A DNA stretch of 64,000 bases from Magnaporthiopsis rhizophila (taxonomy: Eukaryota > Ascomycota > Sordariomycetes > Magnaporthales > Magnaporthaceae). Within the stretch, counting starts at the first letter, position 1. Each line of letters begins with the position of its first letter. The stretch covers positions 159,662 to 223,661 of the forward strand of contig PYSS01000064.1 in assembly GCA_003049465.1 (NCBI GenBank), given 5' to 3'. Both the position numbers and the translations under genes were made by a program. This document shows, one piece after another, positions 20,956-34,620 of this stretch. The notes beneath the pieces were generated by a model. It saw only the letters and a list, made by a program, of their open reading frames with translations, had not been told where the DNA came from and searched no databases.

Positions 20956-23900
20956 CTTGAGATCAGGGCCGCGCCCACGGGCAGCAGCCGTTGGCGGCGG
21001 GCGAGCAGGACGGGGAAAGGCTGGCGCAGCTCGGAATCACGAATGGCATCGTCGTCTCGTCAAGAGCATCGGCCGTGGCGGGTCGGGTTTGGGTGCTCTT
21101 CGCCTTTGCCCTTCCTCTGCGGTTGGGACTGGAGTTTTGGGGAAAGAAGCTGAAGGGCGTGCGAGAACGCAGCGAATTATTCCAGGCACCGCTTTGCTAG
21201 TCAGGCGCTGCCCTGGGCGGCTCGCTCGCTGGGACGAGCTTCCCACTTGCACACACCCAACTGGGGGTCACGGCTGATTTTGGTAACAACAAAACAAGCA
21301 TCCACCTCCTGGTTGGGTGCTAGGTACTCGCCCTTGGAGTGGGGTCCCACAGCCGATCCCTTGGAGGGGACAGTGGTCTTGCGAGGTGCAGCAGCCTCCC
21401 TCCATTTCGGACGCATGCCAGGCCCCCAGCAGGGGTCCCAGCCAGCATAACGAACCCCAAGTTAGTAGTACCCCACGTGCAGGCCCATCTCGAAATTTGG
21501 CGGCATCTTGCCTACTGGCTGGTGCTTCTCTGCCCGTGCTGTTGAACCTGCAAGAGGCCGACTCTCGGGTCACGCGAGAGACAACTCTAGGGAATGGGAC
21601 GTGGTCGCAGCGGCGGCCAGACATCCATCCATCAGTCAATCTGCCTACATGTTTTGATGCTTGATCATGACATTTCCGGGGAACCTCAGCGCCTGATCTC
21701 CCCATCGGACAGACAGTTAGATCTTCCAAGTCTGGCACGGATTTGACCTTGCTATGACCTGCGAAGAACAAAAGGATCACAGCACGGTCTCGTTGCTTCC
21801 GCTTAATAACGAGCTAGACATGGACGTGTTTCGAGAAAACAACTGGTCGCCGAGGAGCGTTGGGGTGCCGACCAAGGTCAAACAAGCCACGCACGGCAGG
21901 CTTGAGCGCAGACGCTACTTTGTTTGGCCTGGGGCGTTCGACGACGAATTTCACCTGCATTCGCATCCATGGCAAATACACCCCACCCGAATCACTCCTC
22001 CACCGCTGTGCATGCCGCCGAGAGCCTAGGTAGTTTTTGCTGCAATGGATATCAGTTATCCACTCCAGCATGGGACGAATATAGCTGCTCTTTTTCCTTC
22101 GTCTTGTGTTTGTTTCCTCTCGCGAGATGGAAATCTAGGAGATGACCGATCCTATCCAAGCCACTCGGTTAAATCAACTTTCCGAAGCCTGCTCGAGACG
22201 CCCCATCTTCTACCCAAGCCGGTTCTGTTTCTACCCTCAGCCAGTGAAGCTCGCTCCCGTCGGGCTTGCCGTGGTGCTATTCCACAAACGGCCCAGTAAG
22301 TGCACCGATCGACGCAGCACGTCAAAAACGGATTCGCGGCCAAGCTGGAGCTGCGACGCCTGCTCCAAGGGTCACTCAATGACGGTGGATTTCCTACTGC
22401 AGGGCTTGCATGTATTCCTTCGGCTTGATATTGCATCATTTGCACTTCCCTACCCATATGCACGGCTCGTAACCCCCTATTCGGTAGGCAAGGCACGGCT
22501 GACACCTTTTAACATCTTCTCTATCTGCTTCCAATGTTCGTCCTCGCGTGAGCCCGTCGCAGCCGGCCACGTTTCTCTGCGTCGCTTTTTCTCACTCATC
22601 TTTTTTATTTATTTACTTATCTTTTTGTTTGTCTTCGCTTTCCTGTTGCGGAGATCGATCACAGGCTAGCGTGAATCTGACTGAGACCTTGTTGTGTCCA
22701 CAGACACGACCCGTAATTACCAAGGGCCCTGGTTCTCGCTTGGCCGAACATTGGACGAATCCAGAAGCTGGCATGGGCCCCCGGTTGCAAGGCTGGGGTG
22801 TCGGGCGCCCGGTAATGATGCCGTCGTAATTCCTGGACTCCAGTCGTGGGGAGCACAATTTGGCTCGCATGCAAGACAAGACAGGGGACCCGCTGGTTTG
22901 CTAGACGGGTCCTCCCCCTTTGGGTACCTTGTTTTCTTACTCATGGTCAGGAACGTCCTTGGAATTTCGGGCAGCGCTCGACCAACGTCCTCGTGGGAAG
23001 GAGCCGTCCGGTTCCGAGTCACGGTAAATGACGATATCGTAAAAATGCCTGGTAGAAATGTGTCGTCCATGCCAGACCGCCTCCCGCCCAGACCACGCGC
23101 CCACACGCAGCAGGTACCCATCCCGTCATTTCTCCAATGCGAGGACCTGGAGCCGAGCAGGTGCCTACCGTGCGCCATGTCAGTAAGCTTGCGTGGTGCA
23201 GCGATGCACTGCATTTGCTTGCGGCAGTGATGCTCGGTGCTGTGGGGTTTTGGGGTTTTGGGGTTTAGAGCCAGCCTGAAAGAGGGGAAATAGAGGGATT
23301 GAGAAAAAACAAAAACAAAAGCACCTAGCTGGAGAGCACAGCACAAGGCGCTTCCTTCCGTCTCACCCGCCCAAATTTCCGGTGTGCGGCGTCACCTAGT
23401 CAAGGTATGGAAATGTTTTCCCGCGCTGTGCGGCTCCAGTCTCCTGGCCTGATCATGATCAGCACATGTCTGCATGCTTCCAGCTGGCAAAAGTCCCCGG
23501 GCCCGGCCCTATCAAGTTTCACATCGGCACCATCAGCAGCCACTGGGTTGTGGTTGCATGGTATGCATATTTTGGTCTCGGGGTTGCAGCCTGCACCTGC
23601 AGGCCGGAATTGGTTGGTGCTTGACGCTCGACGTCAAATCAATTGATGACTTGACTTGACCCCTGGTCGCTTCCAGCTCCACGGGTGCCGCTCCCAATGA
23701 TAGGTCAGCAATTCCTGACCCTCCGAATCCGCAACATTCGGTCACCAACAACGCGCGCAAGTGCCGTCTGCGTTACTGTCTCTGGGGCGACACATGTATC
23801 CGATGGCGTGTGACAGGGTCTCGGCGCATGGCAGCGATGTCGACGTATCCAAACAGACAGAGAGAATGCCTCTCAAAACATGGCCTCCATTTTGGGCCCC

Positions 23901-26900
23901 CGACGTACACCTACGTCGCGCCCACCAGCTGGCTTGACCGAGACTAGAGCGCGTCTACCCCGAGGTCTGTGGACGTGTTCGCATGGCCGTCATCCCGGTC
24001 TGGTCCGAATATCGCCGGCCTGTTCTGTTTGTTTGTTTTCTTTGTTTTCTGGATAAACAGGCGTGACTCGCCATCCCAGGCCTCGCTCTTTGGCCTGGCT
24101 GAATTTGATGGTCTCTTTAAACTTCCAGCCCCGGCCGCCAGCAGGCAATGCCTCACCCACGACGGCGTGGGTTATCGCGCGGCATCTCTCTTTCTGTCCG
24201 GTGGCGTCGTTCTAGTGCCTAGTTCCCTCCGGTGCGCTTCGTATCGGTAAGAGGGGCAAGGAAGAGGAAGGGTCGGGGCTGCACCCCGAAAGCAAGAGAT
24301 GACATGGGCATGGTAGCAAAGGCAAGGAAAGCATGGAAGCGAAGCGAAGCCAGTCTTCGTTTCTTTCTCTTGCATGCTTTTGAGCAGTCCCTCTGGCACG
24401 GTTCTCAACAGACATCATTGCCTTCCATGATCCTTGGGGTGGTGGACACAAAGGCAGGCAGTCCACACGCGCAGCACACGTTGACATGTGCACACCACAT
24501 ATTCTCCATGGCACGGCGTGCTGCAAATACTCGCGCGCGCCGCCAGACCCCGCTGCTATGGTTTTCTTGTTCCACATAGTGCCACCACAGAACACAGCCC
24601 ACGTCAGTGCCTGCCTGACCTACGGACGCACATTCCATCCTTCCCGCCCTGCAGCCAGCCCCGATATGGGAGGGCACATACAAAACAAAGATATATATTG
24701 ATCAAGCGAGCCGTCCACGCCAGGATTGCGAAAGCCCACCAGTCGTTTCATCCGAGCTATGGCACATGCAGGACAAGCCGCCATTGTAAATCTGCCCTTT
24801 TTTTTTTGCTTTTGCATTTCCCTATTTTCTCCGTCCCGTGTCTGTTCCAAGTTGCGGGTATGTGGTATCTCTGGCCCTTGCCAATATGCTGCCTTGTTAT
24901 ATGCGTATTATCCCGCCGTCCCGCTTTGCCGCTGTGCACCCATGTGTCCGCGGCCTTTCCGTTTACATATCCTGCTTGTCTCTCGTCATTACCGTTTATT
25001 GCCATCTAGCAGCGCCCAAGTGTAACCATGGGGTAATCCGTCTCTAGCGCCACTTTCGGCGCTCTTGTATAGTGCCCCTCATTATTGCATTATTGATGCC
25101 CGTTTCCTGGCATGGCTTCTAGACACAGCCCCGGAAGGCGGATTGGTCATCTGACATCTCTCTTCTACCAGCCGCCAGATACAGGCTTTCCGAGTTGTAT
25201 GGTATTCCCGCTGGCGCAACCATGACCCTCGGCTTGCGTGACGGCCGAAACGGGAAGTGACTTCGAGGAAGAAAGAAAGGCAGCCACGGCATACATACAT
25301 GGCTCACGGAGCCGTCCTTGTGTGACACCGAGACATTGCGTGGCCCTTGTCTTGTCCAAGGGAGGGCGATCCAGCGGGGCGGAATAGCGCCACCTGCCGT
25401 CTCGCTACGTAACCCACCCACTCACCACCTTATCATTGCTGCTGCCGAGCTCAGCCCGGGCGGGGTGTGAGAAGGAGGCGTGCCTGTGACCTTGGTGTGG
25501 ACGGCCATCTCAACGCCACCGGCCAAAACAAGAGAAAAACAAGAGAATCAGCCTAGTGATGGTGGGTTGTGTGCAGGTTTGGGTTGCCCTCGCAGGTGCC
25601 GCCCCCGCACGCAGCCGAGGGCAACGACACCGAGAATTAGAGACCTCTGCATCTGGCTTATGGCCCGTGTCCTGGAAGTTTGGAGGTTCCCGCGTCCATT
25701 TTTCATGTTTACTTTTTTTAATGTGTGTGTGTGCTACACATGTTTCTTGCTTCGGCCCCGAGAAAAGCGCATGGACGCCAAGAAAGCCCGTCGGTAATAT
25801 GGAGCCAATGGCATGGCTGGCCGAAGGAGCTACCAAAATAGGACACCACGCAAACAAAAAAAAAAAAAAAACATTTTTCTTTTTTGTGTGTGCCTGAAGT
25901 TTTTACAGCCGCCATGACCAGGACACCACCTCCTCCGGCAAGGGAGAGCTTTGTAACAAGTTTGTTGTATTTGTAAACATCTGTGCGGGCACAACAGACG
26001 ATTCGGCGTTGTTGGGATGCACCGCCGAAATAACAAGGGCAAAAGAAAGTAAAAGAGAGAAAAAGAGACGAACGTAAGACCTGAAACTGCTAGCCATACC
26101 AAAGGACCGGTACCGCTGCCACCACCGGAGCAAAAAGCATTTCCGAACATTGTTGGTATTTCTTCTTTCTCATTAATGTCGTGCCCCAAAAAACCCTCTC
26201 ACAAGGTGGCTCAACTCGTGGCCCTGAACTAAACGACCGCCGAAGGTGGCCAACTTGCGTTGGCAGCCGGTATGCCGCGTATTCGTATCACTCAATATCA
26301 AAATAAGCAAAGATCTCGGCAAAGCGATGTAAAGCAAGGTGCAGCTTGCAGGAGGAAAAAAAATAACCAAAAAAAAGCAAGGCACAGAGACGGACCTGAT
26401 GCGATGGGCAGGGTTTCACGCTAGCTCGAGGCAATATTTGAGGACATATATCATACACTCGGGTCATTTCTTCCTTCTGGCCCCCGAGGGGTGGCCTCGA
26501 AAATGGGCGAGGAGAAAACAACGACAACAAACAAACAATTAAAAAAAAAAAATAAACAAAAACTGCCGATAAGCCCTTCCCTCCTACGGAGCCCTCGCCC
26601 GAGCGCGCTAGCCACACTTTCCTAAGTGCCGGTACGCATTCTTCCGACCTGGAGGCGGTCATTCTTGTTTCCGATCTCTTTATTTTTTTTTCTTTTTTTT
26701 TTCTTCTTCTTCCTGGTATGGTCCTTTGCCTACTTTGACCAAAGCTCGGGTGGCTCGGCCGGGCAGGCAAATTGGTCGGCCCCTCCCTCCATCGCCTCGA
26801 GCTTCCTTCGCACCTTCCATTCCCTGCCTGGACCGCTGCAGGTTCGGACCCAGTCCGGCATCCGCACCGCGAGCGCCCAACCCGCAACCCACATCGAGTG

Positions 26901-29900
26901 TTCCTCTCGATCGAGCCGTCCCCGCGTGCCCTCGTGCCCAGTGACCCAGGTCAAGCCCACCTGAAGCAACGCACACTTTTTTTTTTTGGTTGTGGGACTG
27001 CCCGACTTTTGACGACACACTTCTGGGCGCGGCCGGTTTTTCCTTGGTTGTAAACGAAAGCCAACAAGCAACATCTTTCGGTCAGCCTGCAGGTCGCCGT
27101 CCATTTTTCTTGTCAAGTCTTGGGTGTTATTACTAGAACGGAACAAGAAATACTTGGCGAGAGTGGCCCAGAATCCCCGCTCCCAACAAGGAATGCACCC
27201 AGCCGCTTACCCCTCTTCCTTTCCTCTCCTCTCTCCCTTCGGGCAGGAAGAAGTTTTACGAGTAACCTCTCGGTACTCTTGTCCGTAGCCTGGCCCAACT
27301 GAGTGGAGACCCGGGCATGGATGTTCACGGTTGGGTTTCCCGAAGTCCAGGGGCCTCCTGGATGCGCCAGGGCGGCAAAGGTTGGACGGTCTGTCAACTG
27401 TCCATCAATGTTTGGTCCTGCGTCCGAACGGCCAAATTCCAGCCGACGAGCAGGGACAAGCAGGTGAGAGAATACGGGCGAAGCAACGCACATTCCCGGA
27501 AGCTAAACCCGCAATCCTTACTCGCATGGCAGGCAAGTCAACGCTGCCACATCGTGAAGGAACAGACAGGGACCAGGACCTGATTCAGAGTACTTGGGAT
27601 ATCTCGGAGGGTTTGGGGGTCGGCCCTTTGCTTTTTTTCTCACCCTCCAGTTGGGCGCTTTACCAAACAACGGCCCAGCGGCTGCGTGCATGTTTGCCTA
27701 GGTGTCACAGTTGTGTTGCCTCTCGGGCCCCCTTTTGCCTCCAGCGGCTGAGGGCCCCGGGAGAATTCATGTCAACGGCCGTTCCGATTACATAGGAGGC
27801 CGTTGATAATAGGTGCGGCGAGCCAGTCGTAACGTCTCCCACTCCCGCCCTGTGTTACCTCGATCCCGAGGCAAACGGGTTAAAAGATCGTGATTGGGCC
27901 GGAATCCCCTGACCAGCCAGCCGTCTATATTTCCTTGCCTTTTAAAAGCCTCATCATCTCAAAGTGCGAGGGTTGTCGTTGATGCTGGGCGCACAGGTCA
28001 GACCAAAGATGGATACGATACCACGGCGGCTTAGGATGCAACACGCTCTGACAGCATCAAGCCTAGCTGGGTGCGATGCCCGATCGGGGTAGTGACCTAA
28101 CGTGCGCCCGAGCGAATCCGGAAACTTTACAGTCTTGGTTTTGGAGAAGGGCCTTGCATGGGCAACACGAGCGGCACGTAACCACCGCCATGGGCACCCG
28201 GAAGCCGGAAGACCGTTACTACAGGCAGCTACAGCATCGTCGGACTAGCCGGGTCCGTCCATCGTTGCGAAGGATACTGGAATGAGCCGCCGACATAGCT
28301 CTAGACCGAGGAAAAGCCCTGCCGATGACGTGATATACATGCGGACTTGCAAACAAGAATCCCTGAAAATAAACGAACAAGAGGGGAAACAGAAAGGGCG
28401 GGCGGATGACATGCAGACCAAACCAGCACATGTCCTGGAAGTCCCTGGACACGCATGGCCTTGCACACAAGCCGAGAGGCGATTGCGCAGCTCTCTGCAG
28501 CATGGTAGTATTGGTGTGCAGATGTTTCAGCATTGCTGCTTGTTGGGCGAGCGGGCACGAGGTTTCATCACAAACCGCTGTGGGGAAGCGTGCTATCGAG
28601 TACTGACTGGCGAATGATCACACTCTGGGCAGCGTGTATGTATGTGAGATGTCCGCTTTCTTTTTTTGTTGACTTTCCGGCGACTCGGCCTGCGTACGCA
28701 AGTGAGAGAGTTCGCGCGCGCGTGTGCGAGCGTACTGTTTGCAGTATGCTCACTGCTACTGTAGAGCGGAGGCGGCCGGAGGGAGGGGTCGTACCTGGGC
28801 GAGCAAGCGGCGAGTGACATCGGGTCATGCCATGGGTTGGACGCTGGCATTCCAGGTGTGGGTCCTCGGGCCCACGGTCTGGCCCTCGGAGCCTTCTTCC
28901 CCCCCTAGAAATAGCATCAAAGCTGATCTCAGAGGCGCGGTTACAGCGGTCGACCAGGCCAGGCTGGGCTGGGCGTCGGTGAGACGTTGACTGCTGAGGG
29001 TGCAATGGGAATTAAAACATGCTGCGTTGGCAGTGCATTAGCAGCGGCGGAAATGACCCGCGCACACGTCCCGAGCCTGATTGGCAAAACTGCAAATCCC
29101 GGTGCCCCTCCCTCCAGCTGCCATCCGACCACGGGCTTGATTACATTGAATGGTGGCTTTTACCCCTTGGGATCGGGTTGTTCAGATGACGGACCATGGA
29201 AACATGCGCAGCACGCAAACAATTGGCTGACGCGACAGTGACGCGAAACCAAACGCCATCAACCATCAACACCCACGCGGGGAAGCTTGGCTTGTCAAGC
29301 CCCACCCCTGCCTGGTACCTTCCATAGCAACAGGCTAGTGCCTGCATTCATCCACGGATGGCTGCCGCTCTCATGTGCCTTGCGTCTGCGAACGGGAAAA
29401 ACCCGGCGGATCTGCCTGACTCTGATGATCGGGAAGGTTCAAGACTATTTTCTTTCTTGGGCGGAGGGCGAATGCGACTGGCTCGCTGCTGTGGCCTGCT
29501 ATTGACTTGACAATGCTTATCGTCTGGGGCTGTGGGGCTGTTGGATGGCATGGCCTGCATGGAAATCTTGAAGGAAGTCTGCGTGTGACAGCGGGTAACC
29601 GCCCCGACGTATCCCGGTGTGGGGCCCAAGCGCCAAAAATGGACATGAGAGTGGTGCCCAGTAGACCGGTCCGAACGCCCGTGTTCGGAGATGTATCCTA
29701 GCGTGGCTTCTAGCCTCAGAAAAGAGACAGGGCAATGGCGGGAACTTGTGAGGAAAATTTGCCGCTTCCAGGGCGAGCGAAAGGCACAGCAGGCGTCAAT
29801 CAAACCAACGGGCTATCAGACACAAAGTTCAGTGCAGCTAGGTAGCCCAGCTGCGCCAATCATGACCCCTAGCGTCCCGTGTGTATTTCGGGATCTAGCC

Positions 29901-30387
29901 AATCAGCGGGCGCCTGGCGCGGCTGAGACTCAACTGCTGCGGGCTTTGTCAGCCTTTTTACCCCTCTGCGGGTGGAGAGAAAGGCAGGCTTGGGAAATTT
30001 CGCTCTCGCCTGCGACAGAGCCGAGCCGCCTATCAAATCCAGCCTTGGGTGTCACCGAGATCAATTTCCAGTGTGCATTCCAGCCAGGCTCTGCTGCCCT
30101 GCTGCATCGGAGACCACGCCTAATTTGGGGCGCCAGGACGCAGACGAAACAGGCTCCCCGGTCCTCCAAGCAAGCATTGCAGGCGCCAGCGCCAGAGCGG
30201 TAATTGCAGACCTGCATACAACGAGATTTGTGGCGCTTCCTGTCCAGCTCCCTTCACCGTCCGCCGCCTATCGTCTGCCCGCACACGCCCCCCTATCAGG
30301 CACAGCCTATAGCCCAATAGCCCACACCCCAACACCCCCAACAACCGCCCATAACCTAGTAGCCGCCTGCCGATCAAAGCAGCAGCA
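20956..30387. other. 9.4-kb region without a supportable gene
   Basis: No open frame across these 9.4 kb shows a recognisable domain, exon-like codon bias or splice-joined continuity. Open frames are short, overlap on both strands and often begin or end in low-complexity sequence. The region includes three spaced GGGG blocks at 23244-23267, a poly-A run near 25858-25871 and a long T/TC tract near 26680-26720. The part just upstream of 30388 should be the GCN20 promoter. Non-coding RNA genes cannot be excluded by eye. Confidence 0.5.
23244..23267 (+). repeat. GGGGTTTT tandem repeat (three units)
   Basis: Three GGGG blocks separated by TTTT, with a final TTTAG. It is G-rich on the plus strand and could stack as a G-quadruplex only with a fourth tract from elsewhere. 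Confidence 0.85.
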
Positions 30388-32839
30388 ATGGAGGCCGAGA
30401 TTAGGACCATCCTCCCGAATGTGGACCCCGTGGTGTCCGAGTACTCGGTAGGGTACCTGACCCACGCCTCAACGACATGGGCCGGCGACGAGGAGAGCGC
30501 CGCCCCGCCGCCGCTGGCCGAGGCCGCCTCCGCCGTCACGGAGCTGCTGCTCTCGGCCTCGGGTAACCCGGACGCCCGGCTGGAGGAGAAGATCCGCGCG
30601 CTGGTCGAGAAGTGGGTGGACAAGTACGCCGAGGCCGGCGGCTCGCACGAGCACCGCGGGCCCGCCGTCCGCCGCCTGGACCAGACCATCCAGGTCAGCG
30701 CCCAACGCAACATGTCGTCCACCCTGACCGTCTCCCAGGGCGGCGTCGACCTCGAGTCCGCCAACGCCCGCAAGGTAGAGTCCAAGGTCGACCGCAAGAA
30801 GCTCGAGAAGGCCGAGCGCAAGATCGCCGCCAAGCAGAACAAGAAGACCTTCAAGACGGTCGAGTACGAGTCGTCGCGCCTGCTTAACCAGCCGGACGCC
30901 GCACAGTCGTACGAGGACTTCTACATGGCCGTCAACCCCCTGCAGATGGGCGGTGGCAGCGCCGGCAAGAGCAAGGACATCAAGGTCGACAACACCGACG
31001 TCTCCATCGGCGGCCAGCGCATCCTCGCCGACACCACCCTCACCCTGTCCTACGGTCATCGTTACGGCCTCGTCGGTTTCAACGGTGTCGGTAAATCGAC
31101 ACTGCTCCGCGCTCTCTCCAGGAGAGAGGTTCCTATCCCTACCCACATCTCTATTCTCCATGTTGAGCAAGAGGTAAGTCGCCTGTTGTGCGCCCCGTGA
31201 GAGAAGGCGAGCCAAGAGCCAGAACTTGAGCTGACAACTCCCCTAGATAACTGGAGACGATACTCCTGCGTTGCAAGCCGTTCTGGATGCCGACGTATGG
31301 CGCAAGGTCCTGTTGAAAGAACAAGCTGTAAGTGCTCCAGCCCGACTCGTCGATAGACGGCATATCTTTCCCCACCACAAGAGGATGAACTCCCTGCCTT
31401 ACATCTGCACGTCGGGGCATCCTGCTTACGCTCGTGCCACCTTCTTCACCTAGAAAATCACGGCGAAACTAGCCGAGATAGAGCAGCAGCGGGCGTCCAT
31501 GGCAGACACCTCCGAAGAGGCAGCCAGACTAGATCGCGAGCGCGAGGCTCAAGACCAGACTCTGGGTGACGTCCAGAGCAAGCTCGCCGAGATGGAGTCG
31601 GACAAGGCCGAGTCGAGGGCAGCCAGTATCCTGGCAGGTCTCGGCTTCTCGCCAGAACGGCAGCAGTTCGCAACCAAAACCTTCTCGGGAGGTTGGCGTA
31701 TGCGTCTCGCCCTGGCACGAGCGCTGTTCTGCGAGCCTGACCTCCTGCTCCTCGACGAGCCGTCAAACATGTTGGACGTCCCGTCCATCACCTTCCTTTC
31801 CACCTACCTCCAGAGCTACCCCAGCACTGTGTTGGTCGTGTCGCACGATCGTGCCTTTCTCAACGAGGTGGCGACCGACATCATCCACCAGCACTCCCAG
31901 AGGCTCGACTACTACCGCGGAGCCAACTTCGACTCGTTCTACGCCACGCGCGAGGAGCGCAAGAAGACCGCCAAGCGCGAGTACGAGAACCAGATGGCGC
32001 AGCGCGCGCACCTGCAGGCCTTCATCGACAAGTTCCGCTACAACGCGGCCAAGTCGTCCGAGGCCCAATCGCGCATCAAGAAGCTCGAGCGCATGCCCGT
32101 GCTCGAGCCTCCCGAGGCCGAATACAGCGTCCACTTCAGCTTCCCGGACGTCGAGAAGATGTCACCGCCCATCATCCAGATGTCGGGCGTCACCTTTGGC
32201 TACACTCCGGACAAGATCCTGCTCCGCGACGTCGACCTGGACGTCCAGCTAGACTCGCGCATCGGCATCGTCGGGCCCAACGGCGCGGGAAAGACGACGG
32301 TGCTGCGCCTGCTCATCGGAAAGCTGACGCCCACCTCGGGCATCATCACGCAGAACCCGCGCCTGCGCGTCGGCTTCTTCGCCCAGCACCACGTCGACGC
32401 GCTGGACCTGACCGTGTCGGCCGTTACCTTCATGGCGAGGACGTACCCCGGGCGCACCGACGAGGAGTATCGGCGCCAGCTCGGCGCCTTTGGCATCACG
32501 GGCACCACGGGCCTGCAGAAGATGGAGGTGCTGTCGGGAGGTCAAAAGTCGCGCGTCGCCTTTGCGTGCCTGGCGCTGCAGAACCCGCACATCCTCGTGC
32601 TCGACGAGCCGTCCAACCATCTCGACATTGAGGCCATGGACGCCCTCAGCGACGCCCTCCAGCGCTTCCAGGGCGGCGTGCTCATGGTGAGCCACGACGT
32701 CACGATGCTGCAGACGGTCTGCACAAGCCTGTGGGTCTGCGACGGCGGCACCGTCGAGAAGTTCCCCGGCGACGTCCAGCAGTACAAGAAGCGCATTGCC
32801 GCCCAGGCCGACGCGGCCGGTGTGGTCAAGGCTCACTGA
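30388..32839 (+). CDS. GCN20: ABC-F protein, GCN20 orthologue
   Basis: Three exons, 30388-31173, 31247-31327 and 31454-32839, all joined in phase 0, give 750 residues, close to yeast Gcn20. An N-terminal domain (about 1-195) precedes two ABC modules without membrane segments. Module 1 has Walker A GFNGVGKST (about 230), signature FSGGWRMRLALARA (about 367), Walker B LLLLDEPSNMLD (about 387) and a downstream SHDRAFL. The charged inter-module linker follows. Module 2 has GPNGAGKTT (about 564), LSGGQKSRVAFA (about 650) and ILVLDEPSNHLD (about 669). Gcn20 works with Gcn1 on ribosomes to activate the eIF2-alpha kinase Gcn2 during amino-acid starvation. The gene faces the CPC1/Gcn4 gene 1.8 kb downstream, in the same pathway. 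Both introns are short with GTAAGT donors. Confidence 0.95.
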
Positions 32840-34620
32840 GTGGGCGGCTCCGGGATGACATCATTGCGTGATGGTAGCATAGTATCAGCAATCAAAGCAC
32901 GTTGCAAGCGATCTAAGTGTGTGATGGAAGCGATAGTATCTATGAAATACAGGTCCGTTGCAAGATCTCTAAATGCCATGTGGTATACGAGTGATTTTCG
33001 TGGTGAAGCACACTTGCTCCAGAAAAGGAGGTTACGAAGATAGGAAATGACGTAATGCTGGGTCGTGATGATCCAGTGAAGGTATCAACTACAAGAGCAC
33101 ATTTGCACGGCAAGTCTAATTTTCACGGACGGAGGCCACGATACTATACACGTAACCATCTTCTACATGTGGCGATACGTCTACCATTTGGCGGGACATG
33201 TGTTGAAAACCGGGATACGTAGGTCAGGAGCTGTCAAGGATGAACCAAAAGCAAACGATCTTTAGATGGAACCGCACATGGGCACAATTCCCGAAAATAG
33301 GGATCGCCGTGACCGCATAGCGACAGATGTATGGTATCGTCCATCCACCAAGCCAAGGCCAGCACGGAAGCGCGTGTCTCCCTACCAACCATAGCCTCGC
33401 CCTGAAACCAGCCCGTCACCCTGAGCCATCGGGGCTGCAACCACTCCTCGCAGGGCGGGCAGACAAACAAGCCGTCTGCCGTGCGACATCTTTTGCCTGT
33501 GACTGTGTACGAGTCGGAAACAGAGTTGATGAAAGCAGGATAATTCGAGAAGAGAAAAAGCAAAAACAGGGTCACACGGCCCAGCAGCGGGCCCAGCCAG
33601 TAACCAACAACAGCGAATTCTATGGGACCTGCCTGGTCGCCCTTTTCCCGTTTGCACACTACCACTTAACTTACTCAGGGGCAAATCTACGTGGACGGAT
33701 CTTGTAGGACGAAAAAAAAAAGGTGGCTTTTGCGCTGTCCTGCTCCGCCCCCAGGTGTCCTACCAACCTTGGAAACGCCCATCCCGGCACGCCGACCAAA
33801 TAAAAACACGGACCAGTGGCGCACTGTGGATTTTGTATAGGAGGTCCGTGTAATTTTTTGCCCGACGTGCCCGGTTTCTGGTGGATGGGAGGATTGGCAT
33901 GGAAGGGCACAGAGGCTGCCCGTCGAAGTGGAAAAGAAGAAAAGAAAAAAAAAAAAAAAAAAAAAAAAAAAAAANNNNNNNNNNNNNNNNNNNNNNNNNN
34001 NNNNNNAAAAAAAAAAAAAAAAAAAAAAAAAGCAGGGACAGACGGGGCGGTGGACAGAGCACGGAGAGATTGGTGAATGGGCGGGCGCCATGGTGGGCAG
34101 TGCAGCAGGACCCCAAGGGCCAATCACATCAAGCCCATGAAACCTGCCTAGAGGTTAGGCAGACACGGGCAGACAGGCAGGCACATTGACGCCAAGTCGC
34201 CCAAGGCAGAATTCACGTCATCACGGTCGATTGAGGGGCTGGTTAAGAGCAGAACCTCGCAGTTACTATTGAGAAGGAAGAGAGAAGTAGCGCTCGCCTC
34301 GTAGTTGAGGCATGCTGGAAATATCATGAACTGACTGATTGAACGGCTTAAGAAAACATGAAATGAAACGAAATCATAACCGAATATACCCCTGGCCTGC
34401 ATCATGGCAATTGACCGATCCCGACTGAATGTAGACGGGAGGAAGGAAAGAAACTAGGAAAAGGAAAAAAAGGAAGGAAAAAAAAAGTCAACTGATAATG
34501 CAGCCTCCCCATTATTTTGTTGCTTTGCTTGTTTAAAGAGGACCAAAAGTCCTTCCCTCCAGTTCACTCAAGATGATAGCGAGCACAATAAAAGCGAATC
34601 AACACTTAAGATCGGTTTCG
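32840..34620. other. Convergent intergenic region containing assembly gap
   Basis: About 1.8 kb between the convergent GCN20 and CPC1 genes, holding both 3' UTRs. I see no open frame with coding character. Frames through the poly-A tract give poly-Lys or poly-Phe and are artefacts. The 32-N gap lies here. Confidence 0.6.
33944..34031. other. Poly-A tract with 32-N assembly gap
   Basis: A poly-A run is interrupted by 32 N at 33975-34006 and continues as poly-A. The true tract length is unknown. Confidence 0.98.

Noticed and set aside
33671..34189. Open frames crossing the N gap
   Set aside because: They are made of poly-Phe or poly-Lys from the homopolymer and unknown bases.
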